DNA from: Sphaerosporella brunnea
Taxonomy: Eukaryota; Ascomycota; Pezizomycetes; Pezizales; Pyronemataceae
Assembly: GCA_008704415.1 (NCBI GenBank)
Contig: VXIS01000011.1
Span: 1-64,000, forward strand
DNA: 64,000 bases
Direction: 5' to 3'
The notes under the pieces are model-generated. The model saw only the letters and a list, made by a program, of their open reading frames with translations, had not been told where the DNA came from and searched no databases. The translations under genes and the position numbers were made by a program. Numbering within the stretch: the stretch's first letter is position 1; every line of letters begins with the position of its first letter. Below are positions 21,937 to 32,898 of this stretch, one piece after another.

Positions 21937-23667
21937 GAGTCGATTACATAACTTTTGGACACGATGCCCTTTCGGACACCTTGCATTGGTGCATGCAGCG
22001 CAGGCTTGGAGACAGCCTCAACGACGATATCTTGACAACCAAAAGTCCAATTGCTACCAAACTCGAAACAGAGCATCCTGAGATAGTAGAGGACGAAAGC
22101 GAGTTGTCAAGAATTAAGAAAACCTCCAGCAAGTCCAGCGACAAGCCCAGCTCCATAAGCAACCCGCTCCAAACTACCCTACTCACTGCCGAGCCTCCTA
22201 CAAGGCTCCCGGGTCCTTAAAAGCCGACTACTGCCCGTCAGACTTGTCTTCCGGTCCTTTTCTTTGTTTCTAGTGGGTTCAGGTTCAGCAGGTTACTCGT
22301 GCCAAGGTGGTGTTACCACCACACCCCCAGGGCGCGCGCAGGCTCGCGCCCAAGTGGTGCACTCATCAAATGAGTGCCCGCCATGTCACGAATAAATGCA
22401 GTTCACGGATAAATTTGAACGCGTCTTCAACACCCAGCAATCTTTCACCACCACCACCATTCAATTATGCTACCTATTCAGAGGGAAGAGCCCTATTAGT
22501 CTGTAGATGCCCGGATTCAAGTGTTAATTGAGGTTTTAAGCCAGAGAGGGGCGAGGAAAAATCCAAATCTATGGTTGAGGACATCTGTCGCTCGAGCACT
22601 TTAGTACCCAACTTCACCACGCTCCACCACCACCACAACACATTTAAAATTTAATCACTCGGTATAGATCGATAGAGAACCATCAAAAGTATCATTCTAT
22701 GCGCTCACAAAAAAAATATAATGGTTGTTGAAGGTGGTGGAGCGGGTTGAAAGCGGGTCAATTTGATGGGAGCCAACTTGCCAATTATGGCAAGAAATGG
22801 CTTAGTAAACTCACATATCCGGTAATATGAGTGCGAGTTCATGAAGAAACCTCATCGACACCGCCGGCGGTACGCCCCTAAAACCAAAGAACATACAAAA
22901 GGACCCTGTTTTTGCGAATTACGGGTCGAAAGCGCCCCTGTGGGTCTCAGAAAGGCTCTATTTTGATGGGGTTTAGCTACTCAAACCGAATGTCGCGGCG
23001 CTCTGGGACTGTCCCCAACCATAGATTTAGATTTGGATTTGGATTTTCCTCGTCCCTCTCTGGCTTAAAACCTCAATTAACACTTGAATCCGGGCATCTA
23101 CAGACTAATAGGGCTCTTCCCTCTGAATAGGTAGCATAATTGAATGGTGGTGGTGGTGAAAGATTGCTGGGTATTGAAGACACGTTCAAATTTATCCGTG
23201 AACTGCATTTATTTGTGACATGGCGGGCACTCATTTGATGCGTGCACCACTTGGGCGCGAGCCTGCGAGTGCCCGGGGGGTGTGGTGGTAACACCACCTT
23301 GGCACGAGTAACCTGCTCAACCTGAACCCACTAGAAACAAAGAAAAGGACCGGAAGACAAGTCTGACAGGCAGTAGTCGGCTTTTAAGGACCCGGAAGCC
23401 TTGTAGGAGGCTCGGCAGTGAGTTGGGTAGTTTGGAGCGGGTTGCTTATGGAGCTGGGCTTGTCGCTGGACTTGCTGGAGGTTTTCTTAATTCTTGACAA
23501 CTCGCTTTCATCCTCTACTATCTCAGGATGCTCTGTTTCGAGTTTGGTAGCAATTGGACTTTTGGTTGTCGAGATATCGTCGTTGAGGCTGTCTCCACGC
23601 CCGCGCTGCATGCACTAATGCAAGGTGTCCGAAAGGGCATCGTGTCCGAAAGTTATGTAAACGACTC
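21937..23667. mobile_element. 1.7-kb foldback element with arms of about 650 bp
   Basis: The sequence from about 21937 to 22583 reappears as its reverse complement at about 23010-23667, with only a few percent differences by eye and a 12-bp insertion near 23030. A loop of about 425 bp separates the arms. The outermost bases GAGTCG/CGACTC are bounded by TA on each side (21935-21936 and 23668-23669), as in the smaller elements of this window. Each arm contains an inward-reading frame of about 75 codons (ends 22220 + and 23384 -) with nearly the same protein sequence. It is not similar to anything I recognise. Confidence 0.8.
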
Positions 23668-24476
23668 TACGTAAAAGTAGTAGAGCTCGGTGCGAAACCC
23701 TTCGGTTAATAACTAAACTGCACGATGGCGGTTAAAAACTAGTATCCAGCGACCTTGTGTTTTTAACCATGCACCCCAGGACGCTGAAAACCGTGAAACG
23801 GACTTCCGGCCGCCAAGACTATGGTGATGCTCATTCCTGCAAAACCAATGGCCGGACTCGTGTTTTTAACCTGGCTTGGCGGTTTTTCAGGGTTAGGGGG
23901 TTAGGTTTGAGTGTATTTTTTATTATGGAGTGCAAATCACATACTGTCACTCGTCCTAATTCTTGCAAGTCTCATTTCTGGGATTTCTCGAAATGATATA
24001 TCATTTCCAATGGATACAGGTACTTAAGTAAATACTGCCAGCGGCTCCCCAACGCTCCACACATACCCATTCATATGAAGCCCATCAGATGCAAAGGTAT
24101 AAAGCCAATCACAAATCGAAAATATGTATGTGATACATGGTATCAGAGAAGGGAAGGGAAAAAAAAGAATACCCAAACGCCCGCGCAGCGAAACCGATAA
24201 GATGCATGAAAAGTGATAGGTAGTAAAAACATAATGAATAAAAGTAACTACCGCAGGAAGAATAGAAAATACCAATATGAAAGATTTCAAAGGTACAAAC
24301 TAAGTCCCGCGGAGAGATGATAGAGATTGACGACATTTTGTCGTCGCTGCCGCTGATTACTTCCTGGTCTTCTTCCTGCTAACTCTTCTGCGTCAATGTT
24401 AGTTGTTCACACGCATTTGCTTCCATTATGGTGGAAAGCAACAAAAAAAAAATTAAAAAAAGAAAGAAAATACGGC
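23668..24476. repeat. Dispersed repeat, inverted partner at about 27735-27990
   Basis: About 23690-23890 matches the reverse complement of about 27735-27985. Shared pieces include GGTGCGAAACCCT(T/C)CGGTT, GGCGGTTAAAAACTAGT, ACTTCCGGCCGCCAAGACTA and TTTTTAACCTGGCTTGGCGG. The two copies bracket INP1 in opposite orientation. From about 24000 to the INP1 stop I see only its presumed 3' flank. Confidence 0.7.
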
Positions 24477-26582
24477 TTACTCCTCTAGTCCCCATGCCTG
24501 CCTCTCCACGACCTCACTCTTCCTACGCCGCTTCTCACTGCGGGCAGGAGGCGCCAGTCCGTAGTCATCACCATCGTCCTCCCAAACATCCCATCCAGCG
24601 AGATCGCCACGCTCAGCAAGTGAATACGCAGCTCCGGCAACAGCCCGAGTGGCGAGCCTTGTGGCGATGGAAAACATCAACGCTACTAGAAATGCGGATG
24701 GCTTGAGCACAACAAAGTTTGCAGTTGCCGCTGCGATGTTGGCAGTCTTAGCGAGAACGACAGATGAAGTGACCCGGCGCACTTGGCGTTGCGGCGGGTG
24801 TGCATCGAGGACGGGGGATGGCGAGGGGCGCACATGTGCCGGAGTGCCGACGACTTGGACATAATCCGATTCGGCTTCAGAACTAGAGGATAGCGTAGAG
24901 ACAGGCGAAACTTCGGGGGCATCCACTGAAACGACAGCACTGAGCTCCATTGTGGCCTGAATGGGGCCATCGCGTTGTCGCGGGGAGCGATAGGGCGGCT
25001 GCTGAGCTGGAGTGTACCAGAGTGAGTTCTCCGGTGTCGATTGCCTGGTTAAATGGTGCGAAACGTCCAAGGTTGCGCCAGCCAAAACCGGAGGTGCAGC
25101 AAGAGAGGGTGAGACGCCGAGCCTTTGGCCTTTACCACGCACCGGGCTCTGCGGTGGCGTGAATTCCTGCCATGGACCAGATTCGGGGGAAGATGAGTAC
25201 TCAGAGAGTGCAGCAAAGTCGTCATCGTTCGTGCCAATCTGTGTATTAAGAGGTGGTTCCGTGGGACTGAAGATAGCCGTCCGAAAGCACGGGGGAGACT
25301 GGCATCGCTTCGGTTTATCAGTGGATTGAGTCTTTGGTTCCAAGCCGCAGTCTTCGAAAAATGAGAGCCCTTTGGCTGAATCCTGGCATTCTACCGAAAG
25401 TGTTTGCGCTTCATTCTCGCTGGATGTGGGGGCCTCTTGCACAGCATCGATAGCGGTTTCCTGTCGGCATGTTGCGGTGAAGACATCCGTGCCCAAAGAG
25501 CCTCGACGAGAAATGTACTCCAGCGCCCATTGTCGTTGTAACGGCCCAGAAGAGCCTTCCGCAAAACTAGTGCGCCGGCTTGCAACCGGTGGCCCGTATC
25601 TAGCGCGACGTTGCTGGAAGGTTTCAGAGAAAGACAAAGGCTCTCTCCAGCTTTGGCTGGACGACGCTCTCGGCGAGCCAGATGGCGGCCCTTCAAGGTC
25701 CCTTAGTGATATGGGGCGATCCAATTTCCTATCCACCTTGTCCACTACATTAACTCGTTCTGCTAGCCCGATTCCGAAGATTCCATCGGCAGAATCGGGG
25801 AAGAGCCTCTTCACGGAGGATGTTTTCGAGTGTAAATCGTTCCCACCAGCAGTCTGCGGGCGAGTGTTCTTCGCATTTTCGATTGGTCGTAGTGATGGCC
25901 GCCTCCACACTTTTGCAGGTTGTAGAGCTTGTGGGATTTCGATAACGGGGGGACAGCTTCCAGACCTGTTGAAAGGACAAGCTGTCACTTCAAAGGCCAC
26001 AATATTTGCAAGCGCACTGCGAAATTCGGCACACTTGACATCCGACTCCATACCCCTGAGAACAATCAGCAACGGGTAATCTTGTATAAACCATGCCTTA
26101 CCCTAGGATTTCTATGCGCCAGTAGTTTCCGGGCCGAAGCTGCAGGCAGAATATCTGTCCGCCATCCACATTCCAACATTGCGTCCTCGACAAAAGCGGC
26201 TTGAGGGCGGATCCGGACTGGAGGAACGCTACATCGTGAGGCACAGTCTTGTAGATTCTGAGCGGACCTGGAAAGAGGGTTAACTTGCAAAACGGTGAAT
26301 AGTTAGAGTTCGCATACCTGAAGCAATAGTTCTCTCTGCTGGGCTACTCCACGGCAATGGGTCCCCTCTCAAGGTGGTGGTGGCGCTGAAGGTGAAATTG
26401 ACGATTTTAGAGTCTGGGTGCGCAAACAGGACTTGGATGTGCGTTCCAGCATCAACACAGGAAGCACTGATAGTAGAATATTCACTGGTAGCGCGCAGAG
26501 ACTCGGGCGGCCGGAGGGGTAGGGAGAATGACCGCCGCGGCGATGCGGAAGTGGAATACGATCGCTGTCTCTGCGTGGTCAT
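24477..26582 (-). CDS. inp1: Inp1, inheritance of peroxisomes protein
   Basis: Exons 26582-26318, 26267-26102 and 26055-24477 encode 669 residues. The introns are 50 and 46 nt, both GT-AG. Inp1 is a peripheral peroxisomal protein that tethers peroxisomes to the cell cortex or ER so that part of the population stays in the mother cell. The conserved domain lies at about residues 35-165: it includes IASGPLRIYKTVPHDVAFLQ, SGSALKPLL, RPGNYWRIE and VTACPFNR. The remainder is long, Ser/Pro-rich and poorly conserved, except for a hydrophobic Ala/Val-rich segment about 90 residues before the end. The start is the first ATG before the conserved Ser/Arg-rich N-terminus. Confidence 0.9.
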
Positions 26583-28226
26583 GAGGGGCAAATAGAGTAG
26601 AGGCTGGGGGTTGGGAAGGGCGGAAGGCAAGCAAGTCAGTGAATGAGCGAAATTCGAAGTCGAAGGATGACGAAGTTTGGTTGAGAGAGTAAGTAAGGAT
26701 AGACTGAGGTCAATTGATATCGCCAACGGAAAAGCATGAGACGAGTGACATTGAGCGAACGAAGAAAAAGAAGAATAGAGAAAGAATTTCCTATGCGCTC
26801 TGCGGCATGGCTGCAGATAAATGAGGGTTGGTTGTTTATGTTTATTCTTGGGGGGGGACAGCTGAACCGCTGTAAGAAGAAGAAGCAGGGAGCGCCAGGG
26901 ATGGGGTTGGGTTGGGGAGCCAGAGCAGGGATGCTGAGAACACTCGTGAGGACAAAACACCACAAACGTCTTCAATTCGGAACTGAATAACTCAACGCCA
27001 ACACAAAATTTTCAAAATATGGAGCGACAGACTTCGCGAGAAAGGGTCCCTATTTTAATCCCTCAAAACTGGTGCAATATCGTTTTTGTAGTGCGATGCA
27101 GGATCAGACGGCGCGAAGAGGTTGTTTCTGCCGACCGCCTTTTGTATGGGAAAAACGCAAAAGGCAACTTCATCAAACCACCACATTTTTATTCCGTTTT
27201 CATAGCGATGGAAAGCTTTCTATTTGGTAAAACCAATACAATGGATGGCAAGTGGTCGATAAAATTTTGGTGTTGAGTGGGTGGTCGATGAAGTTGACGT
27301 AAAAATTTGAAGGTAAGCCACAGCCTGGCGTTGTTCAGCCACAAAAGCGACCACAAAAGGAATGGTGTTGCCTTGAAGTGGTATGACATGGCGGGTCCAG
27401 GACGGGAAGAAACCCCCGCCCTCAGCTGTGTGACCACGGAAAGTGGATCTGAGTCATCAAGGTGAAAGAGGGTCTGAGAAACGATTGGGCCGGATGGTTT
27501 GAATTGTCGCTCGAACTGTTGATACCCTTTTAGAGTACTTAGGTAAGAACCTTTTGAACGTCGGTCGCAACATTTTTGGACCGCTACGCTAGCCTCCCAT
27601 AGGTATCATATATCGGCTACAGTAGGTGTCACGACACTTGTAGCCAACAACACTGGCATACGCAGTTGGGCTTGTTGGAAGTCTTTCTTTTCCGTTGCAT
27701 CATGTGACCTGGCGGATTAGGGTTGGTTCAGGTGCATAGAGCTTGGTGAAAAACCGCCAAGCCAGGTTAAAAACACGTTAAAAACAGAGTCGTTGATAAC
27801 TGATTATATTACCGTTGGTTTTGCAGCAGCGAGTGATGTCGAGCATCACGGTAGTCTTGGCGGCCGGAAGTTTGTTTCACCGTTTTCATCGTCCGAGGTG
27901 AAGTTAAAAACACAAGTTTGCTGGAAACTAGTTTTTAACCGCCACCGCGGTTTTGAACCGGAGGGTTTCGCACCCAGCTCTAAAAATGTTCCCTCTGCAC
28001 CAAGACCGCCTTTCGTATGAAATAATAGGGTACTCGTACGCGTTGTACCGCCATCTATTAGATCGACCGGCATCCTTATTTAGCCCTATCTGAGATGCCA
28101 AGTCTTGGAAGCCGCAGTGTTGTTTGTATGGGTTCTTCGAGTGATGATGTATCAGGATCTCTTGAAACGGGTTGCGAACAGAGGTGGATTTGCAATTTGA
28201 TGCCGTAGTAGGATGTATGTATCGTA

Positions 28227-28422
28227 CCTATAAATTCGCCAGCAAGAGACTGAACGGCGCGAAACTAAACACAAGAGGCGGGAGGATATTGCAGGCCTGT
28301 GATGCGAGTGATTGATAGTGATTAATGCAACTAGCAAAATATAGTCGGCGCCTGGTATTTCCCTACACCCTTTCGCTTTTTATTTTCGCGCCGTTCAGTC
28401 TCTTGCTGGCGAATTTTTACGG
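28227..28422. mobile_element. TA-flanked MITE, CCGTA family, copy F
   Basis: This 196-bp element has inverted ends of about 40 bp, CCTATAAATTCGCCAGC on the left and the complement of CCGTAAAAATTCGCCAGC on the right. It continues AAGAGACTGAACGGCGCGAA and is bounded by TA at 28225-28226 and 28423-28424. The subterminal AAGAGACTG block is shared with copy B and, with one change, copy A. Confidence 0.8.
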
Positions 28423-28792
28423 TATATAGGTACATGTATGTACCTAAGTACCTCTACCACCTACTAAGTACCTCATAGCCCCCCCGGGTTTATCATTTGT
28501 CGTATTGCTCCAGCGACCATGAAAACTCTGTGATAAATTAAATGAGTATCGACCGTTATTGCTACGGCATTTTCTTACAGAATTTCAAATCATTATGTAT
28601 CGTCGATTGGTACAACAGCGATAAACTGGGGGTTTTCTTAACCAGAACCACCCCCCCGATGAGGTATCGCTGCCATATTCGATTTCACTCTCTATGTGCG
28701 CACATATATGTATCTAGAATATTGATGCCGAATGGGGATGGAAGCCGTACTTTACAGGAATGCTCGTGCATCGAAATAAAAAAATATGGGTA

Positions 28793-28966
28793 CAGTCGAC
28801 TATCTCTATAAGAATACGGTCGGGACCGCTGGGGCGTATTCTTATAAAGTGAAAATTCGTATAGAGAGCGTGGCTTGTCCCGTACAAACTCGGTGAGGAC
28901 CGGTCACACGTATTCTTATAGGGAGCTTGTTCTTACATACAATATTCTCATAGGGAGAGTCGACTG
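28793..28966. mobile_element. pogo-like MITE (CAGTCGACT ends)
   Basis: This 174-bp element has termini CAGTCGACTATCTCTATA and the complement of CAGTCGACTCTCCCTATG, each followed by AGAATA. There is TA at 28791-28792 on the left and a changed TG on the right. CAGT termini with a TA target are typical of pogo/Tigger-type elements. It is non-coding. Confidence 0.65.
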
Positions 28967-29648
28967 TGGTATAAAAAAGCCGCACTTCCTCCGTACAACT
29001 CATATACGTACGGATTTGCTCACCCAAAAAGGGAAACAAGCAAAACATTTCTCGGTGGTTGGTGAAGATTGTGTGATGTTGGCTGCCGACCATTTTTGTC
29101 TTCTTGCTTTCACCCTTTGCGTTCATCCACTTGGGCGAGCAGACAGCAGCCTCCTCTATTATTGTAAATGCCGCAGGATGCAAGAGATTACAGTGGGTAC
29201 CTATCGGGAGGTCGATGCGTAGAAAGAATTCTATTTGTACCGCCTTAAATCAGCGTACCGCACCGATGACCCCACATGCTTGAAATTGGGAAATGCGTTG
29301 CAGTTACACAAGCTTCTGAACGGGTCTAGGTCGAGTGATATCAAAAGCATGCACCGGCAAGCAGGAAGTAAGGTCACTGGGTCGCCATCCGTAGTTCGCC
29401 GACTCTTTATGTGAATAGGTAGCTTCATGCCTCATTCGACCGCTGCACTGATACACGGCCCATCGCCCACACCTGCCGCTGAACCCCGCAACTGCAACGA
29501 AGTTCTCAATCTCAAGCGTGAAGGGATTGATATATAGTATGACTGATTATGGTAAGTTGCCTTGCTGGCGATGATAGCGTGTTGGGTTGAAAAAAGAAAG
29601 GAAAAAAATTAAAAAAAAAAAAAAAAAAAACAGTGAAAAAAAAATGAA

Positions 29649-29731
29649 AGCCCTACGTGGGACTCGAACCCACAGCCTCAAGATTAACCCAATGGTAGAA
29701 GTCTTGCGCGCTACCATTGCGCCAGCAAGGC
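29649..29731 (-). tRNA. tRNA-Arg (anticodon TCT) with an 11-nt intron
   Basis: This 83-nt minus-strand gene is 72 nt once an 11-nt intron (29695-29685) is removed from the canonical position one base 3' of the anticodon. The spliced anticodon arm is CAAGA-CTTCTAA-TCTTG, anticodon TCT. The acceptor stem GCCTTGC pairs with GTAGGGC through wobble pairs. The T arm (GTGGG/CCCAC) differs from the intronless tRNA-Arg(TCT) at 13646-13717, so the two genes are not recent duplicates. Confidence 0.92.
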
Positions 29732-31341
29732 ATTTCATATCCAAATATTAACTAAAAGATGTTCATAACCAGTAATCGTAGTAGGCTAGTGGTCACAACC
29801 AGCAATTAACCACAGCAAATATAGCCCTCCTAATACAACTGTTTCAAACTCTCCTTTCAAACATAATCGCAGTCTTTGCCGCTTCACTGCGCAGTACTCG
29901 CATCAGTGGACTTGACGGATGGGAATTCCAATTCCCGCATCCCGCTGTCGTCATCCCTCTGCGTAAGGTGTCCACAACCATACACATCTACCCAACAAGG
30001 TCACCTAAACGCGGTTGGTTTTGGGCACCCTGACTTTGAACGAGTTTACCGCACCCACAAAAAGTTATTTTTTAAAAGAACACCGTCATTCGACTAATTT
30101 TCGATCGCTCTATCGATTTACAGACTCCATTTGTCGGAACTCCTGCTGATTGTGGATTCAGGCTCATCACTCGACCGGTACAGGGTATTTTGTATGTGTC
30201 ACCAAGCAAAAAGGAATGTCGCGGCCCGCCGTTGTCCCAGCCATACTTATGCAGAGTCACTGCATCGACCCCTGCGCATGCAGAAGCCTGTCAAATTTCG
30301 TTTAAGCGTCCACTCACCTACTGCAGATTTTCTGCGTGATGGCTGAGATGGCGCAGCACAAGATTCGCTCGAAGCGGAAAGTTGTCACGCGAGCAGTTGG
30401 CCGGAGTGTCAGGAGCGTTTTCTTGACGGGTTCGATGGTTCTGGAACGGAAACGCTGCGGGGAGGCGGGCGGCTGTGGGTGGCACTGGGTGCTGCAGCCC
30501 CTCGATTGGGGTTGGGGGGGGGGGGCAGATTTGCCTCGTGGGTCATCGTCACCGGCTGCTGGTGACATGAACATGAGTGGGTGCAATGCAGCGGGTGTCT
30601 GTCGCTGGAGCCTGAGATTGGTTGGCTCGCTTGCTCTCTGAGTCTGCTCGGGTCAGACAGCCCGGGTTTGGGTCGGCAGTGAACGGCGGTGACGTTTTTC
30701 TCACGTTTTTCATTTTTCCGCCAGCGGAGGACGAGCACGTTGGATTTGAAGGCAGTAAGCGGTAGGACATAGCCGAAATCTTGCCAGGCGGGCTTGTCTC
30801 CTTTCTGCACAGCGCATGGCCGCCACCACCACCAGCACTCACGACCAGGCCATCGACTCGCGGCCTATGGGCTTCGTTGCGTGCTTTCTTCGAAAAATCA
30901 GCTAATCATGGCTGCCTTGCCAGGCTGTACAGTACAAAAAGGCCCCTGTTGTTGATCTGGTGTCGAACTCTCGAAAGGCAAAGAAAACCCTTTCTCGCTT
31001 AGGGAAAACCATTTTGCACCTACTCCGTCCAAGCAGATCTCAAGAATCTCCTCCCCTCCCAGCCAACATCCCCGAAAGCTCCATCCTGCTGCCTGCTGCG
31101 CTGCTCTGCTCCTTGACGGCACTCCCAGCCCCCCCCCCCCCACCCCCACCCCCCGATGGTCGTTGTCCCGTTGGCTCGAATCAAATATTCTCCCTCCGTG
31201 CTGCCGTATTTAACTCTGGCGGTTCCTTCTTCGTCGCACTTCCCGCTTCCCAAACCTAGCCCGTCGATTACCTGCAACAACCCGCTCTCGGTGAAACCCG
31301 ACACAAGGCGTACCAACCAAGAGCCCCCCCCCCCCCCAAGC
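29732..31341. other. Intergenic region, presumed promoter of the SPX-RING gene
   Basis: No supported coding gene. A G-run near 30509-30524 and a C-rich tract at 31129-31152, with another C-run just before the SPX-RING start codon, are homopolymer features. The frame of the SPX-RING gene is open back to about 31156, but the SPX domain starts exactly at the ATG at 31342. Confidence 0.5.
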
Positions 31342-32898
31342 ATGAAGTTCGCACACACTTTCAACGAAACCCTCTCCAGCGAGAACTTCCCGCCGGAATG
31401 GCAAGCTGCTGCCATCCGGTACCGCCAGCTCAAAAAGTGCATAAAGCGAGTCAAGGAAGAGCTCGATGCCCTGGGCTTGGATGTGCAAACTCTCAAGGAG
31501 CTCATCTCTGAGTGTCGTGAGGGTGGTGCTGCAACTGGTGCCCCAACTCTGCAGTACATGTTTGATGGTAGGCTGCAGTCTGCTGGACTTGGTTATTCCC
31601 TGCTGACCGTGGATGGGCCCGCAGGCACTATTCAGAGCTTCCAGCCAAAGCTGGTGCTGACAGTTCGCGGCAGCGACGGACTGCCATTGGATCTTGGTTT
31701 ATCCGACGAAACGAGGCAGTCGCTGGAGCGCTTGCTACAGCAGCGCGGCACACGGCCAAGACCCCTGAACAGGAGATCGTCGATGGCATCCTCCCAGAGC
31801 GATTCTAGCAGTGACTCATCGCCGTCTGAGACTTCAGATGTGTCTGCAGCCTCGATCACGAGCGCTTCCGATGTGGAATCTAGCCATTACCCTTTGAACC
31901 CTGAATCTGTCTCAACCATCGAGATCCCTCTGAACCACGACTCTGAATTCTTCCGCGACCTCGCTGCCGAGCTGTTAGTTCTTGGAAAAATCCAGTCCAA
32001 TGCGGCAAAAACCATAGAGAGTGAAATTGTCGCCATGGGAGATAAGGTTATAGTGGTAGCCACGCCACAGACTAGCACCATGAGACGCTCCGATCTCTAT
32101 CCATGGCGCGAAATCTTCCGGATATATCTGGAGACCGGCATATTCTTTTCAACTCTTGAGATAGAGGGGCATAAAGAGCGTACCGTAGAGGATGCTCAAG
32201 CCCGCTTGGAGAAGTTCTTGCAAGAGGTCGACAAACTAGGGTTAAGGACATCGTTCAAACAGCGGAACAGCCACCTTCTCTTCAACCGGTTCGTTGCGAT
32301 CAACGAGGAGGTTCTGAGGGTGCTGAGATTCCAGGCGATCAACAAGATGGCCATGACCAAAATCCTCAAGAGTTTGTTCTCCGATTCCTTCTAGGATACA
32401 TGCAAAAGCTCACATCTAGAAACAGAATTTGATAAGCGTACAGCTCTCGGCGCTCGCGAAACATTTCCGACTTTTGTTGCATCCAATCCGTTCCTTGCGT
32501 CCCAACTGTCAAAGGCAATCTGCTTCACCATGTCGAACAAGCTCCTGACGATCATACCGCAACTCGAAGACTATCTCTGTCCAATCTGCCAATCGATCTC
32601 TGTCAAGCCCGTGCGACTATCATGCGCGCACGTGTTCTGCGTGCGGTGTTTGGTGAAGCTCCAACGCGAGGTGAAACGGTTCTGTCCTATGTGTCGCGGG
32701 GACGTTGTCATGCAGGCGGACGCAACCAATCTCGACATGAGTCTTCTCAATTTCCTAAAGACATATTTCCCCAGGGAAGCGCGAGAAAAACAGAGAGAAA
32801 ATGAGAACGAGGTTGTGCAAGAGCAGTGGAGGAATGTGCAGCTGCGAACCGCTGCGGGCGAGGCGATGGGGAGCGATGCTGGATGTGTAGTTATGTAG
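31342..32898 (+). CDS. SPX-RING protein, putative phosphate-sensing E3 ligase
   Basis: Exons 31342-32371 and 32426-32898 (54-nt intron, gtttgt donor) encode 500 residues. The N-terminal SPX domain begins MKFAHTFNETL and has the basic KKCIKR helix; SPX domains bind inositol pyrophosphates and report phosphate status. A Ser-rich linker (about 150-200) and a second conserved SPX-like part follow, then MTKILKKFDKRTALG. A C3HC4 RING has ligands C395, C398, C410, H412, C415, C418, C430 and C433. The protein ends CVVM, a CaaX box predicted to be farnesylated. It matches the fungal family often labelled RING-14. Plant NLA shares the SPX-RING order. Substrates are unknown. The start is the SPX-proximal ATG. 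Confidence 0.92.

Larger units (their letters stand above)
26583..29648. other. Intergenic region with dispersed repeats and two MITEs
   Basis: This stretch holds the INP1 promoter, the second copy of the inverted dispersed repeat (about 27735-27990), and the elements at 28227-28422 and 28793-28966. About 29277-29475 is a diverged relative of 33055-33235. No coding gene is supported. A long A run (about 29609-29643) sits just beyond the 3' end of the tRNA-Arg gene; on its transcribed strand this is the T-run that terminates RNA polymerase III. Confidence 0.5.

Noticed and set aside
23880..23910. Interstitial telomere-like GGTTAGGG
   Set aside because: Only two imperfect units inside a dispersed repeat. 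Similar isolated units occur near 49130 and 55275 by chance.
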